In this document: piece by piece, positions 19,101 through 26,821 of the stretch
Layout: each line of letters opens with the position of its first letter
How positions within the stretch are numbered: position 1 is the stretch's first letter
NCBI RefSeq assembly: GCF_001512285.1
Contig: NZ_LNUV01000003.1
Location: forward strand, 285,540 to 349,539
Reading direction: 5' to 3'
DNA from: Arthrobacter sp. EpRS71
Lineage (GTDB): Bacteria > Actinomycetota > Actinomycetes > Actinomycetales > Micrococcaceae
DNA: 64,000 bases
Made by a program: the position numbers and the translations under genes
Notes under the pieces: model-generated
What the model was told of the DNA's origin: nothing
Database searches by the model: none
What the model saw: only the letters and a program-made list of their open reading frames with translations

Positions 19101-19213
19101 ACATCTACAGAAACGGCACTCCCTGGTACAAGCTGAACGGATCGCCGAAGAGCGGTTGGTTCGTGAAGTCCACCACCGTAGACGTCCGCAACGGCGTGCC
19201 GCCACCCTGCTGA
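13106..19213 (+). CDS. Giant membrane-anchored Ig-like/fibronectin III protein, paralogue 2
   Basis: A 2035-residue paralogue of the preceding protein, collinear along most of its length. It has a basic tail (LKKRQNKK), a signal-anchor helix (about 18-38), the same [25 protein letters not shown] start, an N-terminal propeller-like part, Ig-like repeats (401-1470) with [17 protein letters not shown] turns, and FN3 domains from about 1472. The C-terminus differs: a Pro run ([12 protein letters not shown], about residues 1941-1952) and then a Cys domain beginning [38 protein letters not shown] and ending NGVPPPC. The GTG start at 13106 is the first that gives the same N-terminal layout as paralogue 1; longer ORFs lose it. 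Each gene has its own candidate promoter, so the pair looks like duplication followed by specialisation of the distal tip rather than a split gene. Confidence 0.9.
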   Translation: [2035 protein letters not shown]

Positions 19214-19280
19214 CCCATCGCCGGCTCAACGCAATAACCCAACAACCAACACCTCCATACCCAAGGAACAGGATCTACCG

Positions 19281-20252
19281 ATGACCATGACAAACGAGCA
19301 GGCCGCCTGGTTTGCAGAGACGTTCGAGAAGCTCGTTGCCAACGTGGGCAAGGCCGTGTTGGGCAAGGAACACGTCATCCGGCTGACCTTCACCGCCATG
19401 ATGGCCGAAGGTCACGTCCTGTTTGAAGACGCACCGGGCACGGGTAAGACTTCCCTGGCGCGTGCCTTGGCCGCAACGGTCCAGGGTTCGCACAACCGTA
19501 TTCAGTTCACGCCCGACCTTCTGCCGTCTGACGTGACGGGTGTGACCATTTACGATCAGAAGACGCAGAAGTTCGAGTTCCACAAGGGCCCGGTGTTCAA
19601 CAACATCGTCTTGGCTGACGAAATCAACCGTGCCTCTCCGAAGACGCAGTCCGCGTTGCTGGAGGTCATGGAGGAATCCCGGGTGACAGTGGACGGCACC
19701 ACGTACGAGGCCGGCCGCCCGTTCATGGTCCTGGCGACCCAGAACCCCATTGAGCAGGCTGGTACCTACCGACTACCCGAGGCCCAGCTGGACCGCTTCC
19801 TCATCAAGACCTCCATTGGCTATCCGGACCACGCTTCCACCGTCCGGCTGCTGGGCGGGGCCAACTTGAAGGATCGGTCGAAGGACCTCACGCCGTTGAT
19901 CACCACCCAGGCCGTGGCTGATATGGCCGACCTGGCAGCCACAACCCATGTGGACACTGCGGTGCTGGAGTACATTTCCCGCCTTTGCGAAGAGACCCGC
20001 AACGCCGGCGAAACCAGGCTGGGCGTATCCGTCCGTGGCGCTCTGGCCATGGTCCGCGCCGCGAAGGTGTGGGCAGCCAGCCAGGGCCGGAACTTCGTGC
20101 TGCCGGATGACATCAAGGAACTCGCTCCCGTGGTGTGGACGCACCGTTTGGTGATGGACCCCGAGGCTGAATTCTCCGGGGCAACACCTGAGGTGGTACT
20201 CAGCCGCGTCCTCGCCGACGTCGCTGCACCGCAGCAACGCGCCAGCGCCTAA
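19281..20252 (+). CDS. MoxR-family AAA+ ATPase
   Basis: A 323-residue MoxR-type AAA+ chaperone-like ATPase. Walker A is APGTGKTS (51-58), Walker B is NIVLADEINRASPKTQSALLEVMEE, and sensor 1 lies in MVLATQNPIEQAGTYRLPEAQLDRFL. The C-terminal lid includes SVRGALAMVRAAKVWA. MoxR proteins act with partner proteins, commonly DUF58/VWA, to mature or insert metal- or membrane-linked complexes. The next two genes are DUF58 and transglutaminase-like, the standard arrangement. It starts 67 bp after the giant protein gene with a GGAACAGGA-like site. The stop codon lies inside an 18-bp tandem duplication (20239-20274). Confidence 0.95.
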   Translation: MTMTNEQAAWFAETFEKLVANVGKAVLGKEHVIRLTFTAMMAEGHVLFEDAPGTGKTSLARALAATVQGSHNRIQFTPDLLPSDVTGVTIYDQKTQKFEFHKGPVFNNIVLADEINRASPKTQSALLEVMEESRVTVDGTTYEAGRPFMVLATQNPIEQAGTYRLPEAQLDRFLIKTSIGYPDHASTVRLLGGANLKDRSKDLTPLITTQAVADMADLAATTHVDTAVLEYISRLCEETRNAGETRLGVSVRGALAMVRAAKVWAASQGRNFVLPDDIKELAPVVWTHRLVMDPEAEFSGATPEVVLSRVLADVAAPQQRASA

Positions 20253-20282
20253 ACAGGCGCCAGCGCCTAAACAGGCGCCAGC
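20239..20282 (+). repeat. 18-bp tandem duplication spanning the moxR stop codon
   Basis: Two identical 18-bp units (20239-20256 and 20257-20274, GCGCCAGCGCCTAAACAG) are followed by eight bases of a third (20275-20282). The stop TAA at 20250-20252 is in the first unit and the same TAA recurs in the second. Replication slippage is the simplest origin. Confidence 0.9.
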
Positions 20283-20345
20283 AACTGGCACCACGCCTCC
20301 ACAAAGCACCCGCTCAATCGCACCAGCTCAAACAAAGGCCCCTAC

Positions 20346-21749
20346 ATGTCCTCCAGCACACCCCTGAACAGGGCTGCTGATTCGCTCAAGCGCACTGCGT
20401 CTTCGCTTGGCGATAAGATGCGCTCCCTGCGTTCCTCTGGCAGCGAGCCGGGGAAGCGCCCCAGCCAGTCCAGCAAGCGCGGCCAGTCCAGTAAGCTCCA
20501 CCCCGCCGCGGTATGGTCCGAAGCTGCCGGAACCGCGGGCGATGTCCTTTCGCCGGTGTGGGGCAAGGTCCGGGCTACGTGGCTGAGGTTCGTCTGGCCT
20601 GTCCTGGCTGTGGTGAGCCTGTTGGGCTGGGTTGTGTTGGTTGCGGCCATCGGGCTCTGGTGGGCAGGGCAGGCGTGGGGTTGGCAGGAAGCCAAGTCCG
20701 CTGCGATGGTGGCGTTCCTGCTGTTCCTCCTGGCCATCGGCTTCATTGTGGGCCGCTCGGCGTATGGTGTGGTTCTGGACCTTGCCCGCACCCGGGTGGC
20801 AGTAGGGGATGACGCTGTGGGCAGCATTGCTGTGTCCAACGTTTCCACGAGGCCTTTGTTGCCTGCTGCTTTGGAACTCCCCGTGGGTTCCAATACTGCT
20901 GTGTTCCATTTGCCCCGCATGAAGCCGGCGCAGGTTCACGAGGACCTTTTCACCATTCCCACGGCCCGGCGTGCAGTGATTGTGGTGGGTCCGGTCCGTT
21001 CTGTCCGCGCCGACCCCCTCCACTTGTTGCGTCGTCGCGTCATGTGGACCGAACCGGTGGACCTCTTCGTGCATCCCCGCACCGTTTCCCTGGGCAGCTC
21101 CGCGGCAGGGTTCATCCGTGACCTTGAGGGCATGCCCACCACGGAACTCTCCAGTGCGGATGTGTCCTTCCACGCCTTGCGCGATTACGTCCCGGGCGAT
21201 GATCGGCGCCACATCCACTGGAAGACCACGGCCCGCACCAACAAGCTCATGGTCCGCCAGTTCGAGGAAACCCGACGCGCGCACCTTGCCATCTCTTTGT
21301 CCATTAACACCGACGAGTACGACTCCGAGGCGGAGTTCGAAATGGCCATCTCCGTGGCCGCATCCATCGGACGCCAAGCGATCAGTGAACAACGTGACCT
21401 GGACGTCCTGACGCAGAAGGGGCCGCTCCGCTGCGAGACGGGCCGTAACATGCTGGACGACATGACCCGGGTTGTCGGAGCACCCATGCGGAAGACCGCC
21501 GTCGACCTCGCACGGAACCTGTCAGACGCCGTCCCGAATGCCTCCGTGGTGTTCTTCGTCGTCGGCAGCCACGTGACGGCAACCCAGCTGCGCACCTGCG
21601 CTGCCTCCGTTCCTCCCGGCGTGCGGAGCCTGGCGGTGCGGGTTCAACCCGGCGCGGCGCCGTCAAGGGCTAACATCGCGGACCTGACGGTCCTGACGGT
21701 GGGCGACCTGGACGATTTGGCCATTGTTCTTCGAAAGGCGGCAGCATGA
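20346..21749 (+). CDS. DUF58-domain membrane protein
   Basis: A 467-residue protein with a basic Ser-rich N-terminus and two membrane helices (about 78-100 and 113-135). A periplasm-facing beta region follows, then the DUF58 signature VSFHALRDYVPGDDRRHIHWKTTARTNKLMVRQFEETR (about 273-312). A VWA-like fold follows, with LSINTDEYDSEAEFEMAISVAASI where a MIDAS Asp/Ser would be expected. DUF58 proteins pair with MoxR ATPases. Here it stands directly behind the MoxR gene and overlaps the transglutaminase-like gene by four bases (ATGA), so all three should be made together. Molecular role unknown, probably part of a membrane complex assembling or modifying surface proteins. Confidence 0.92.
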   Translation: MSSSTPLNRAADSLKRTASSLGDKMRSLRSSGSEPGKRPSQSSKRGQSSKLHPAAVWSEAAGTAGDVLSPVWGKVRATWLRFVWPVLAVVSLLGWVVLVAAIGLWWAGQAWGWQEAKSAAMVAFLLFLLAIGFIVGRSAYGVVLDLARTRVAVGDDAVGSIAVSNVSTRPLLPAALELPVGSNTAVFHLPRMKPAQVHEDLFTIPTARRAVIVVGPVRSVRADPLHLLRRRVMWTEPVDLFVHPRTVSLGSSAAGFIRDLEGMPTTELSSADVSFHALRDYVPGDDRRHIHWKTTARTNKLMVRQFEETRRAHLAISLSINTDEYDSEAEFEMAISVAASIGRQAISEQRDLDVLTQKGPLRCETGRNMLDDMTRVVGAPMRKTAVDLARNLSDAVPNASVVFFVVGSHVTATQLRTCAASVPPGVRSLAVRVQPGAAPSRANIADLTVLTVGDLDDLAIVLRKAAA

Positions 21750-24259
21750 GCACCGCGCCCAATCTCCGTCCCCGCGCGAAGGAAGCCCGGGCAGCGAAGG
21801 GCTCTCGCGCTGCCCGGGGTTCCAGGTCCGAGGCCCGTGCCACGGGTGCATCGATCTTCAGCGACGGCCGGCCTCTGTGGCATTTCGCCGTTGACTGCGG
21901 CGCGCTTCTGGTGCTGCTGTTCCTTGGCGTCCTCGGGTTCACCCTGAGCTTCGGGGGAGACCCCCATTACCTCATCGCAGGTCTGGGCGGCGTGCTGCTC
22001 GGGTTGGGGATCGCCGTCCTTAACGCGCACCTCCGCTTGGGGCTGCTGATCACCACTGCGGTGACGTTCGGCGCCTATATGGTCTTCGGATCGGCGCTTG
22101 CAGTGCCGGATTCGGCAGTTGTGGGATTCCTGCCCAGCCTTGACTCCCTGCGCACGTTGCTGCTGGGCATCGTCTTTGCCTGGAAGGACATGCTGACAGT
22201 GGGCGTTCCCGTGGGGACCGCGAACGGCATGCTCATTGTGCCGTTCCTGAGCTCGCTGGTGACGGCGCTGGCCGCGGGTCTGCTGACATGGCGTTTGAAG
22301 AGCCCTTACTGGCCGTTGCTTCCTGTGCTGGTCCTGTTCGTCACCGGAATCGCCTTCAGTACCAGCGCAGGCTTCCTTAACGTGGAGCGTGGAGTCTCCC
22401 TGACCATTGTGTCCATTGTGTGGGCGACCTTCCGCCGCGACGTGCTCCGCAGGAACAGCACCAAAGCCGTTTCGGCCAACAGGCCAGATTCCGACGCCGA
22501 CACCGCACGGCGCGGGCAGCTACGTCGCTTGGGTACTGCTGCAGCCGTGATCGCCGTTGCGGTGGGCGTCACCGCCATCGCCTCGCCGTTGGTCACTGCC
22601 AGCGATGACCGCAAGGTTCTCCGCAACACCATCGTCCCGCCTTTCGATCCGCGGGATTACATCACCCCGCTGGCGAGTTTCCGCAGCTTCGTCAAGGACG
22701 AGAAGGACAGCACGCTGTTCACGGTGAAGGGCCTGCCCAAGGATGCCCGCGTCCGGCTGGCTGCCCTGGACGCTTTCAACGGGCTGAACTACACCATGGA
22801 CCCCAACAGTTCCGGCAACTTCAGCAAGGTGGGCGACGCCCGTTCGCTGAACACTCTGGCTGATTCCGGGAGCCCGGTGCAGGGCACCAACTACACGCTG
22901 GACATCACTGTGGAGGACTACCAGGGCTACTTTGTGCCGGGTGGCAGCCACACCACGGGGATGAGTTTCGCTGATACTTCCGGTGCAGCTTCAGGGCTTT
23001 ACTTCAACGCCGGCACGGACACGGCCGTCACCACCAAGGGACTGTCCAAGGGTGAGAACTACACCGTGCAGGTCTCTGACCCCGGGACGCTGGAACACGG
23101 ACAGCTCACCCAGTACGACTTCGCGAAGCTCACGCTGCCTGAGGCGGAGGAAGTGCCGCCGATCGTGGCGTCGCAGGCGAATCAGTTGTCAGAGGATGCA
23201 CCTACGGCCATTGACCGCGTGCGGCAGATCGAGGCGCACTTCCAGAAAAGCGGTGCATTCAGCAACGGCCTGGTAGCCGAGGGACAGCTCCCCAGCCTTC
23301 CCGGTCACAGCGCTGCGCGCGTCCGCAACATGCTCTCCGCCAAGCAAATGCTCGGCGATGACGAACAGTACGCCGTGTCCATGTCCCTCATGCTCCGCCA
23401 TCTTGGCATTCCATCGCGTGTGGTCATGGGGTTCTATCCGGACCCCAAGAGCCCCGAGAATGGTGCCGGCGACATCAAGATCACGGGCAAGGACGTCCAC
23501 GCCTGGGTTGAGGTGGCATTCGACCGCGTGGGATGGGTTGCCTTTGATCCCACCCCGCCCAAGGACAATGTGCCCATTCCACCGGACCCGGAAAACAAGT
23601 CCAAACCCAAGCCGCAGGTGCTGCAGCCGCCGCCCCCGCCGCAGGAACCCGCTGACCTGCCACCGGATTCCACCCCGGACGCCCTGGATGCTGACGAGAA
23701 GAAGAACAACCCATGGCTCTTCTGGGGCCCGCTTCTCGCAGCCATTGGCGTGGCACTGATCCCGTTGGGGATCCTCGCGTTGCCGCTGTTGCTGATTCTC
23801 CTGCTGAAATCACGACGCCGGAAGGCGCGTTTCCGTGATGGTCACCCTGCCCAGCGGGTTGGCGCTGGATGGAACGAAGTGCTGAGCTTGGTCACCGATA
23901 TGGGTGCCTCGATTGACACCAAGTCCACCCGGCGCGAATCGGCCACGGTCATCGCTGATGCTTTCCCCACTACGGGAACTACTACCACCCTGCTTGCCCA
24001 TCGAGCCGACGCCGCCGTGTTCGGGGCCGGTCAGCCCAGTGAGGATCAGGTCAAGGAGTACTGGGAGATTGTTGATACGTCCTTGACGGATATTACGGGG
24101 AGCGTCGGTTTCTGGAAACGGCAGCAGGCACGGTTCTCGCCGCGTTCGTTGCTGTCCGATGGCCGCGCGGCCCTTCGTCGCCGGCGACAGAGCACCACCG
24201 AGCCTGCGAAGCGCCGCTTCACGTTGCCGTTCAAGAAGGACACCACCGATGAACAATGA
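21746..24259 (+). CDS. TgpA-like transglutaminase-fold membrane protein lacking the catalytic Cys
   Basis: An 837-residue protein with several N-terminal membrane helices (about 48-270), a large extracytoplasmic part with a transglutaminase-like core, a Pro-rich stretch (PPPPPQEP), one more helix (NNPWLFWGPLLAAIGVALIPLGILALP) and a basic cytoplasmic C-terminal domain. The core reads GDDEQYAVSMSLMLRHLGIPSRVVMGF, then HAWVEV (His585) and FDPTP (Asp601). In active members the first segment is G-(F/Y)-C-E-H-(Y/F)-A. Here the Cys position is Asp539, while His and Asp of the triad remain, so acyl transfer or protease chemistry of the usual kind is not expected. It overlaps the genes on both sides and belongs to the MoxR-DUF58-transglutaminase trio. 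It may work as a binding scaffold for the Ig/FN3 proteins (inference). Confidence 0.9.
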   Translation: MSTAPNLRPRAKEARAAKGSRAARGSRSEARATGASIFSDGRPLWHFAVDCGALLVLLFLGVLGFTLSFGGDPHYLIAGLGGVLLGLGIAVLNAHLRLGLLITTAVTFGAYMVFGSALAVPDSAVVGFLPSLDSLRTLLLGIVFAWKDMLTVGVPVGTANGMLIVPFLSSLVTALAAGLLTWRLKSPYWPLLPVLVLFVTGIAFSTSAGFLNVERGVSLTIVSIVWATFRRDVLRRNSTKAVSANRPDSDADTARRGQLRRLGTAAAVIAVAVGVTAIASPLVTASDDRKVLRNTIVPPFDPRDYITPLASFRSFVKDEKDSTLFTVKGLPKDARVRLAALDAFNGLNYTMDPNSSGNFSKVGDARSLNTLADSGSPVQGTNYTLDITVEDYQGYFVPGGSHTTGMSFADTSGAASGLYFNAGTDTAVTTKGLSKGENYTVQVSDPGTLEHGQLTQYDFAKLTLPEAEEVPPIVASQANQLSEDAPTAIDRVRQIEAHFQKSGAFSNGLVAEGQLPSLPGHSAARVRNMLSAKQMLGDDEQYAVSMSLMLRHLGIPSRVVMGFYPDPKSPENGAGDIKITGKDVHAWVEVAFDRVGWVAFDPTPPKDNVPIPPDPENKSKPKPQVLQPPPPPQEPADLPPDSTPDALDADEKKNNPWLFWGPLLAAIGVALIPLGILALPLLLILLLKSRRRKARFRDGHPAQRVGAGWNEVLSLVTDMGASIDTKSTRRESATVIADAFPTTGTTTTLLAHRADAAVFGAGQPSEDQVKEYWEIVDTSLTDITGSVGFWKRQQARFSPRSLLSDGRAALRRRRQSTTEPAKRRFTLPFKKDTTDEQ

Positions 24260-25898
24260 GACAGAACTTTGCCCGGCTTGCCGGCACGGGGTCCGTCCGG
24301 GCGCGACGTTTTGCACGCAGTGCGGTTCACCTCTGAATAACCGTGGTGCCCGCAAGGAAGGCAACATCAATCACGCCCAGAAGGCGGCGTTGGAGTTCGC
24401 TAACCGGCAGGGTTCCTCCGATCCCGGTAGTATCTCGGTAGTGTCGGCGCCGGCGTCGCCGATGCAGCACGGCCAAAAAACCATGCCGGACCGTATGCCT
24501 GGGCCAGGGGGAGGGACCACAATGACCAGCAATCTCGAATTGGTGCCCGCCTCTGCCGGAAAACGCCTGGGAGCCGCCGTGCTGGACTGGCTGGGACCCT
24601 TTGCCGTCCTTGCCACCACGTTCGCTCTTGGCATTGCCGGCATCACGCAGACCCGCAGGAACGGCTTCATTGTCTATGACACGGGACTGTTGGTTCTCCT
24701 GGGGAGCATTGGTCTGGGGGTGACTGTGGTGTACACCTTTGTCATCCTTGGCCTTGAGGCGAAGTCGGGAAACACTGTTGGCAACCAGCTCATGGGCATC
24801 CGCAGTGCGGATTCCGACGGCTATGCGCCGGGCGCTGGTGTTGTTTTTGTTCGCGGGATCCTCACTGGTGGCCTCTTGCTGCTGGGGTCCATTGTTGCCG
24901 TCATCCTGTCGGCGCTCGGATTGATCGGACTGGTCCTCTGGATCGCCTTGCCGCTGATGTTCCTTGGTGTTGTTTGGGCTGTCCTTGTGGTCATCTCCAA
25001 CGCCTGGGACAAGAACGGCAAGCTGCGGGGCTGGCAGGACAAAGCAGCAAAGTCGTTGGTCTTCGATGTCAATGCGGGCCGCAATCCGGTGACCACCGGA
25101 GGCATTCAAGGTCCGTACAGCTTCGCTCCCATGGATCTCCCGCCGGTTCAACCCGTAGCCTCCCCGGTGCCGTCAGGTCCGGCGTCGGGTTCCCGGCCAA
25201 ACGGCAGCGTGCAGGCAGCTTCCGGGCAGGCCGCTCCAACCCATGCCACCCAAGCCACGCAAGCCCAAGCCGCTGCACCGCAAGCATCTCCAGCGCAGGC
25301 ATCGCCGCAGCACACGGCTGCCGTACCGCAGGCCGTTCAGCCTTCCCACGACCCCAACCAATGGCGGCCGCCGTCGATGCCTTTCGCGCCGGCACCGCCC
25401 ACAGCAACAGCTCCGCAAGGGCCGGCACCTCAAGCCGCGGCAGCGCCGCAGGCCCCGGCAGCACCGCAAGCAGGGATCATCACGCCCCAAGACACCCTTG
25501 CGGTCACTGCCCACCCGGACGACGACGTGGAGCGCACCCAGATGCGTCCGGGGGCTGCCCGTGCCCAGGCCGTACTGCGGATCCGGGTAGACGACGGCCA
25601 GGACATCCAGTTGGGCGGGTCAGTGCTCCTCGGCCGTAATCCGGCACCGCAGCCCGGGGAGTCCGTGGAGCAATTGCTGCCCGTGACGGATCCGGGCCGG
25701 TCTATTTCCAAAACGCATCTCCATCTGCGCGTTGACGGCGACGGTGTCTGGGTCACTGACCGTCATTCCACCAACGGCAGTGCAGTCACTACGCCGGACG
25801 GCTTGCAGACCCGGCTCAACCCGGGAGAAGCACGTTTTGTCCGTCCCGGTTCCACCGTTCACTTTGGGGACCGTTCCTTCCACCTAGGACAAGCATGA
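24249..25898 (+). CDS. Zinc-ribbon / RDD membrane / FHA-domain protein
   Basis: A 549-residue protein of three parts. The N-terminal zinc ribbon has CPAC...CTQC (Cys8, 11, 22, 25). A four-helix RDD membrane domain follows (about 95-265: GKRLGAAVLDWLGPFAVLATTFALGI through a helix ending VVISNAWDK). After a long Ala/Pro/Gln-rich linker (about 300-430), a C-terminal FHA domain spans about 440-549 (VLLGRNP, SISKTHLHL, RHSTNGS), able to bind phosphothreonine. ATG 24249 overlaps the previous gene by 11 bases and gives the zinc ribbon at the N-terminus. The longer ORF from 24159 is shadow sequence of the previous gene. With the kinase and phosphatase downstream it is a likely phospho-dependent membrane adaptor. 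Confidence 0.88.
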   Translation: MNNETELCPACRHGVRPGATFCTQCGSPLNNRGARKEGNINHAQKAALEFANRQGSSDPGSISVVSAPASPMQHGQKTMPDRMPGPGGGTTMTSNLELVPASAGKRLGAAVLDWLGPFAVLATTFALGIAGITQTRRNGFIVYDTGLLVLLGSIGLGVTVVYTFVILGLEAKSGNTVGNQLMGIRSADSDGYAPGAGVVFVRGILTGGLLLLGSIVAVILSALGLIGLVLWIALPLMFLGVVWAVLVVISNAWDKNGKLRGWQDKAAKSLVFDVNAGRNPVTTGGIQGPYSFAPMDLPPVQPVASPVPSGPASGSRPNGSVQAASGQAAPTHATQATQAQAAAPQASPAQASPQHTAAVPQAVQPSHDPNQWRPPSMPFAPAPPTATAPQGPAPQAAAAPQAPAAPQAGIITPQDTLAVTAHPDDDVERTQMRPGAARAQAVLRIRVDDGQDIQLGGSVLLGRNPAPQPGESVEQLLPVTDPGRSISKTHLHLRVDGDGVWVTDRHSTNGSAVTTPDGLQTRLNPGEARFVRPGSTVHFGDRSFHLGQA

Positions 25899-26821
25899 AC
25901 TCACAGCCGGCTACCCCCGTCAACGCCGAAGCGGGTCCCGCCGCAGGCGGATCGGCTTTTCGCCTCAGCTACGGATACGGTACGGACCGCGGACTGCGGC
26001 GTGAACTGAACGAGGACTCGTTCATCGCCTCAGATCCTGTGTTTGCCGTTGCCGACGGCATGGGCGGGCACGAAGCGGGAGAAATCGCCAGCGGCATGTG
26101 TGTCCGGGCCCTGGGCAGTGCCCCTGAATTGTCCACTGGCGTGCGCACTGCAACTGCAGCGGGTCTTCAGTCCTGCCTGTTGAAGGCCGACGCCGCCATC
26201 CGCGACGCGACCGGCGCCCGCGCAGGGACCACCCTGTCCGGTGTGGTGGTGGTGGAACAGATGGGCCTGCCTTACTGGCTGGTGATGAACATCGGCGATT
26301 CCAGGACGTACCGCCTCAGCCAAGGGGAGTTTACCCAGGTCAGTGTTGACCACTCCGAGGTCCAGGAATTGGTGGATTCCGGTGATATCACTGCCGAGCA
26401 GGCAACGGTTCATCCCCGTCGCCATGTTGTTACCCGTGCCTTGGGAACCGGCGATGAGACCGAGGCCGATTTCTGGCTTCTTCCCATTCAGGAGGGGGAC
26501 CGGATCATGGTCTGCTCGGATGGTCTCAACGGCGAACTGGGCGATGACCACATGTTCCGCGTCCTGAGCACCGTCGCCCATCCTCAGGATGCCGTGGATG
26601 CGCTGATTCAGGCCGCCTTGAGAAGCGGTGGCAGGGACAACGTCACGGTCATAGTGGTGGACGCCAAAAACGTCTTGAACGATGCCGGAATCGCCATCAC
26701 TGCGCCTCGTCCTGAGGTAGCGTCCGAGGTTGAAGAAGACACCCTTCCCCGGGCTTGGGTGAACGGCACGGATGAGGCCGCCGGGGCTGACCAGGAGGAA
26801 GGCGTTGATGGGAAGCAGTAA
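25895..26821 (+). CDS. PP2C-family Ser/Thr protein phosphatase
   Basis: A 308-residue metal-dependent phosphatase (PPM/PP2C, PstP-like) without a membrane helix. Motifs in order: GYGTDRGLRRELNEDSF (Asp41), VFAVADGMGGHEAGEIAS (Asp54, metal-binding), VMNIGDSRTYRL, DRIMVCSDGLNGEL and GGRDNVTVIVVDA. All metal ligands seem present, so it should be active and counteract the kinase two genes downstream. It overlaps the FHA gene before it by four bases (ATGA) and the next gene by 14 bases. An acidic C-terminal tail (about 265-308) is disordered. Confidence 0.95.
   Translation: MNSQPATPVNAEAGPAAGGSAFRLSYGYGTDRGLRRELNEDSFIASDPVFAVADGMGGHEAGEIASGMCVRALGSAPELSTGVRTATAAGLQSCLLKADAAIRDATGARAGTTLSGVVVVEQMGLPYWLVMNIGDSRTYRLSQGEFTQVSVDHSEVQELVDSGDITAEQATVHPRRHVVTRALGTGDETEADFWLLPIQEGDRIMVCSDGLNGELGDDHMFRVLSTVAHPQDAVDALIQAALRSGGRDNVTVIVVDAKNVLNDAGIAITAPRPEVASEVEEDTLPRAWVNGTDEAAGADQEEGVDGKQ

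Noticed and set aside
21746..24259. Calling the transglutaminase-like gene a pseudogene because the Cys is missing
   Set aside because: The reading frame is intact for 837 codons, His and Asp of the triad are kept, and both ends overlap intact genes, so a functional non-catalytic protein is more likely.
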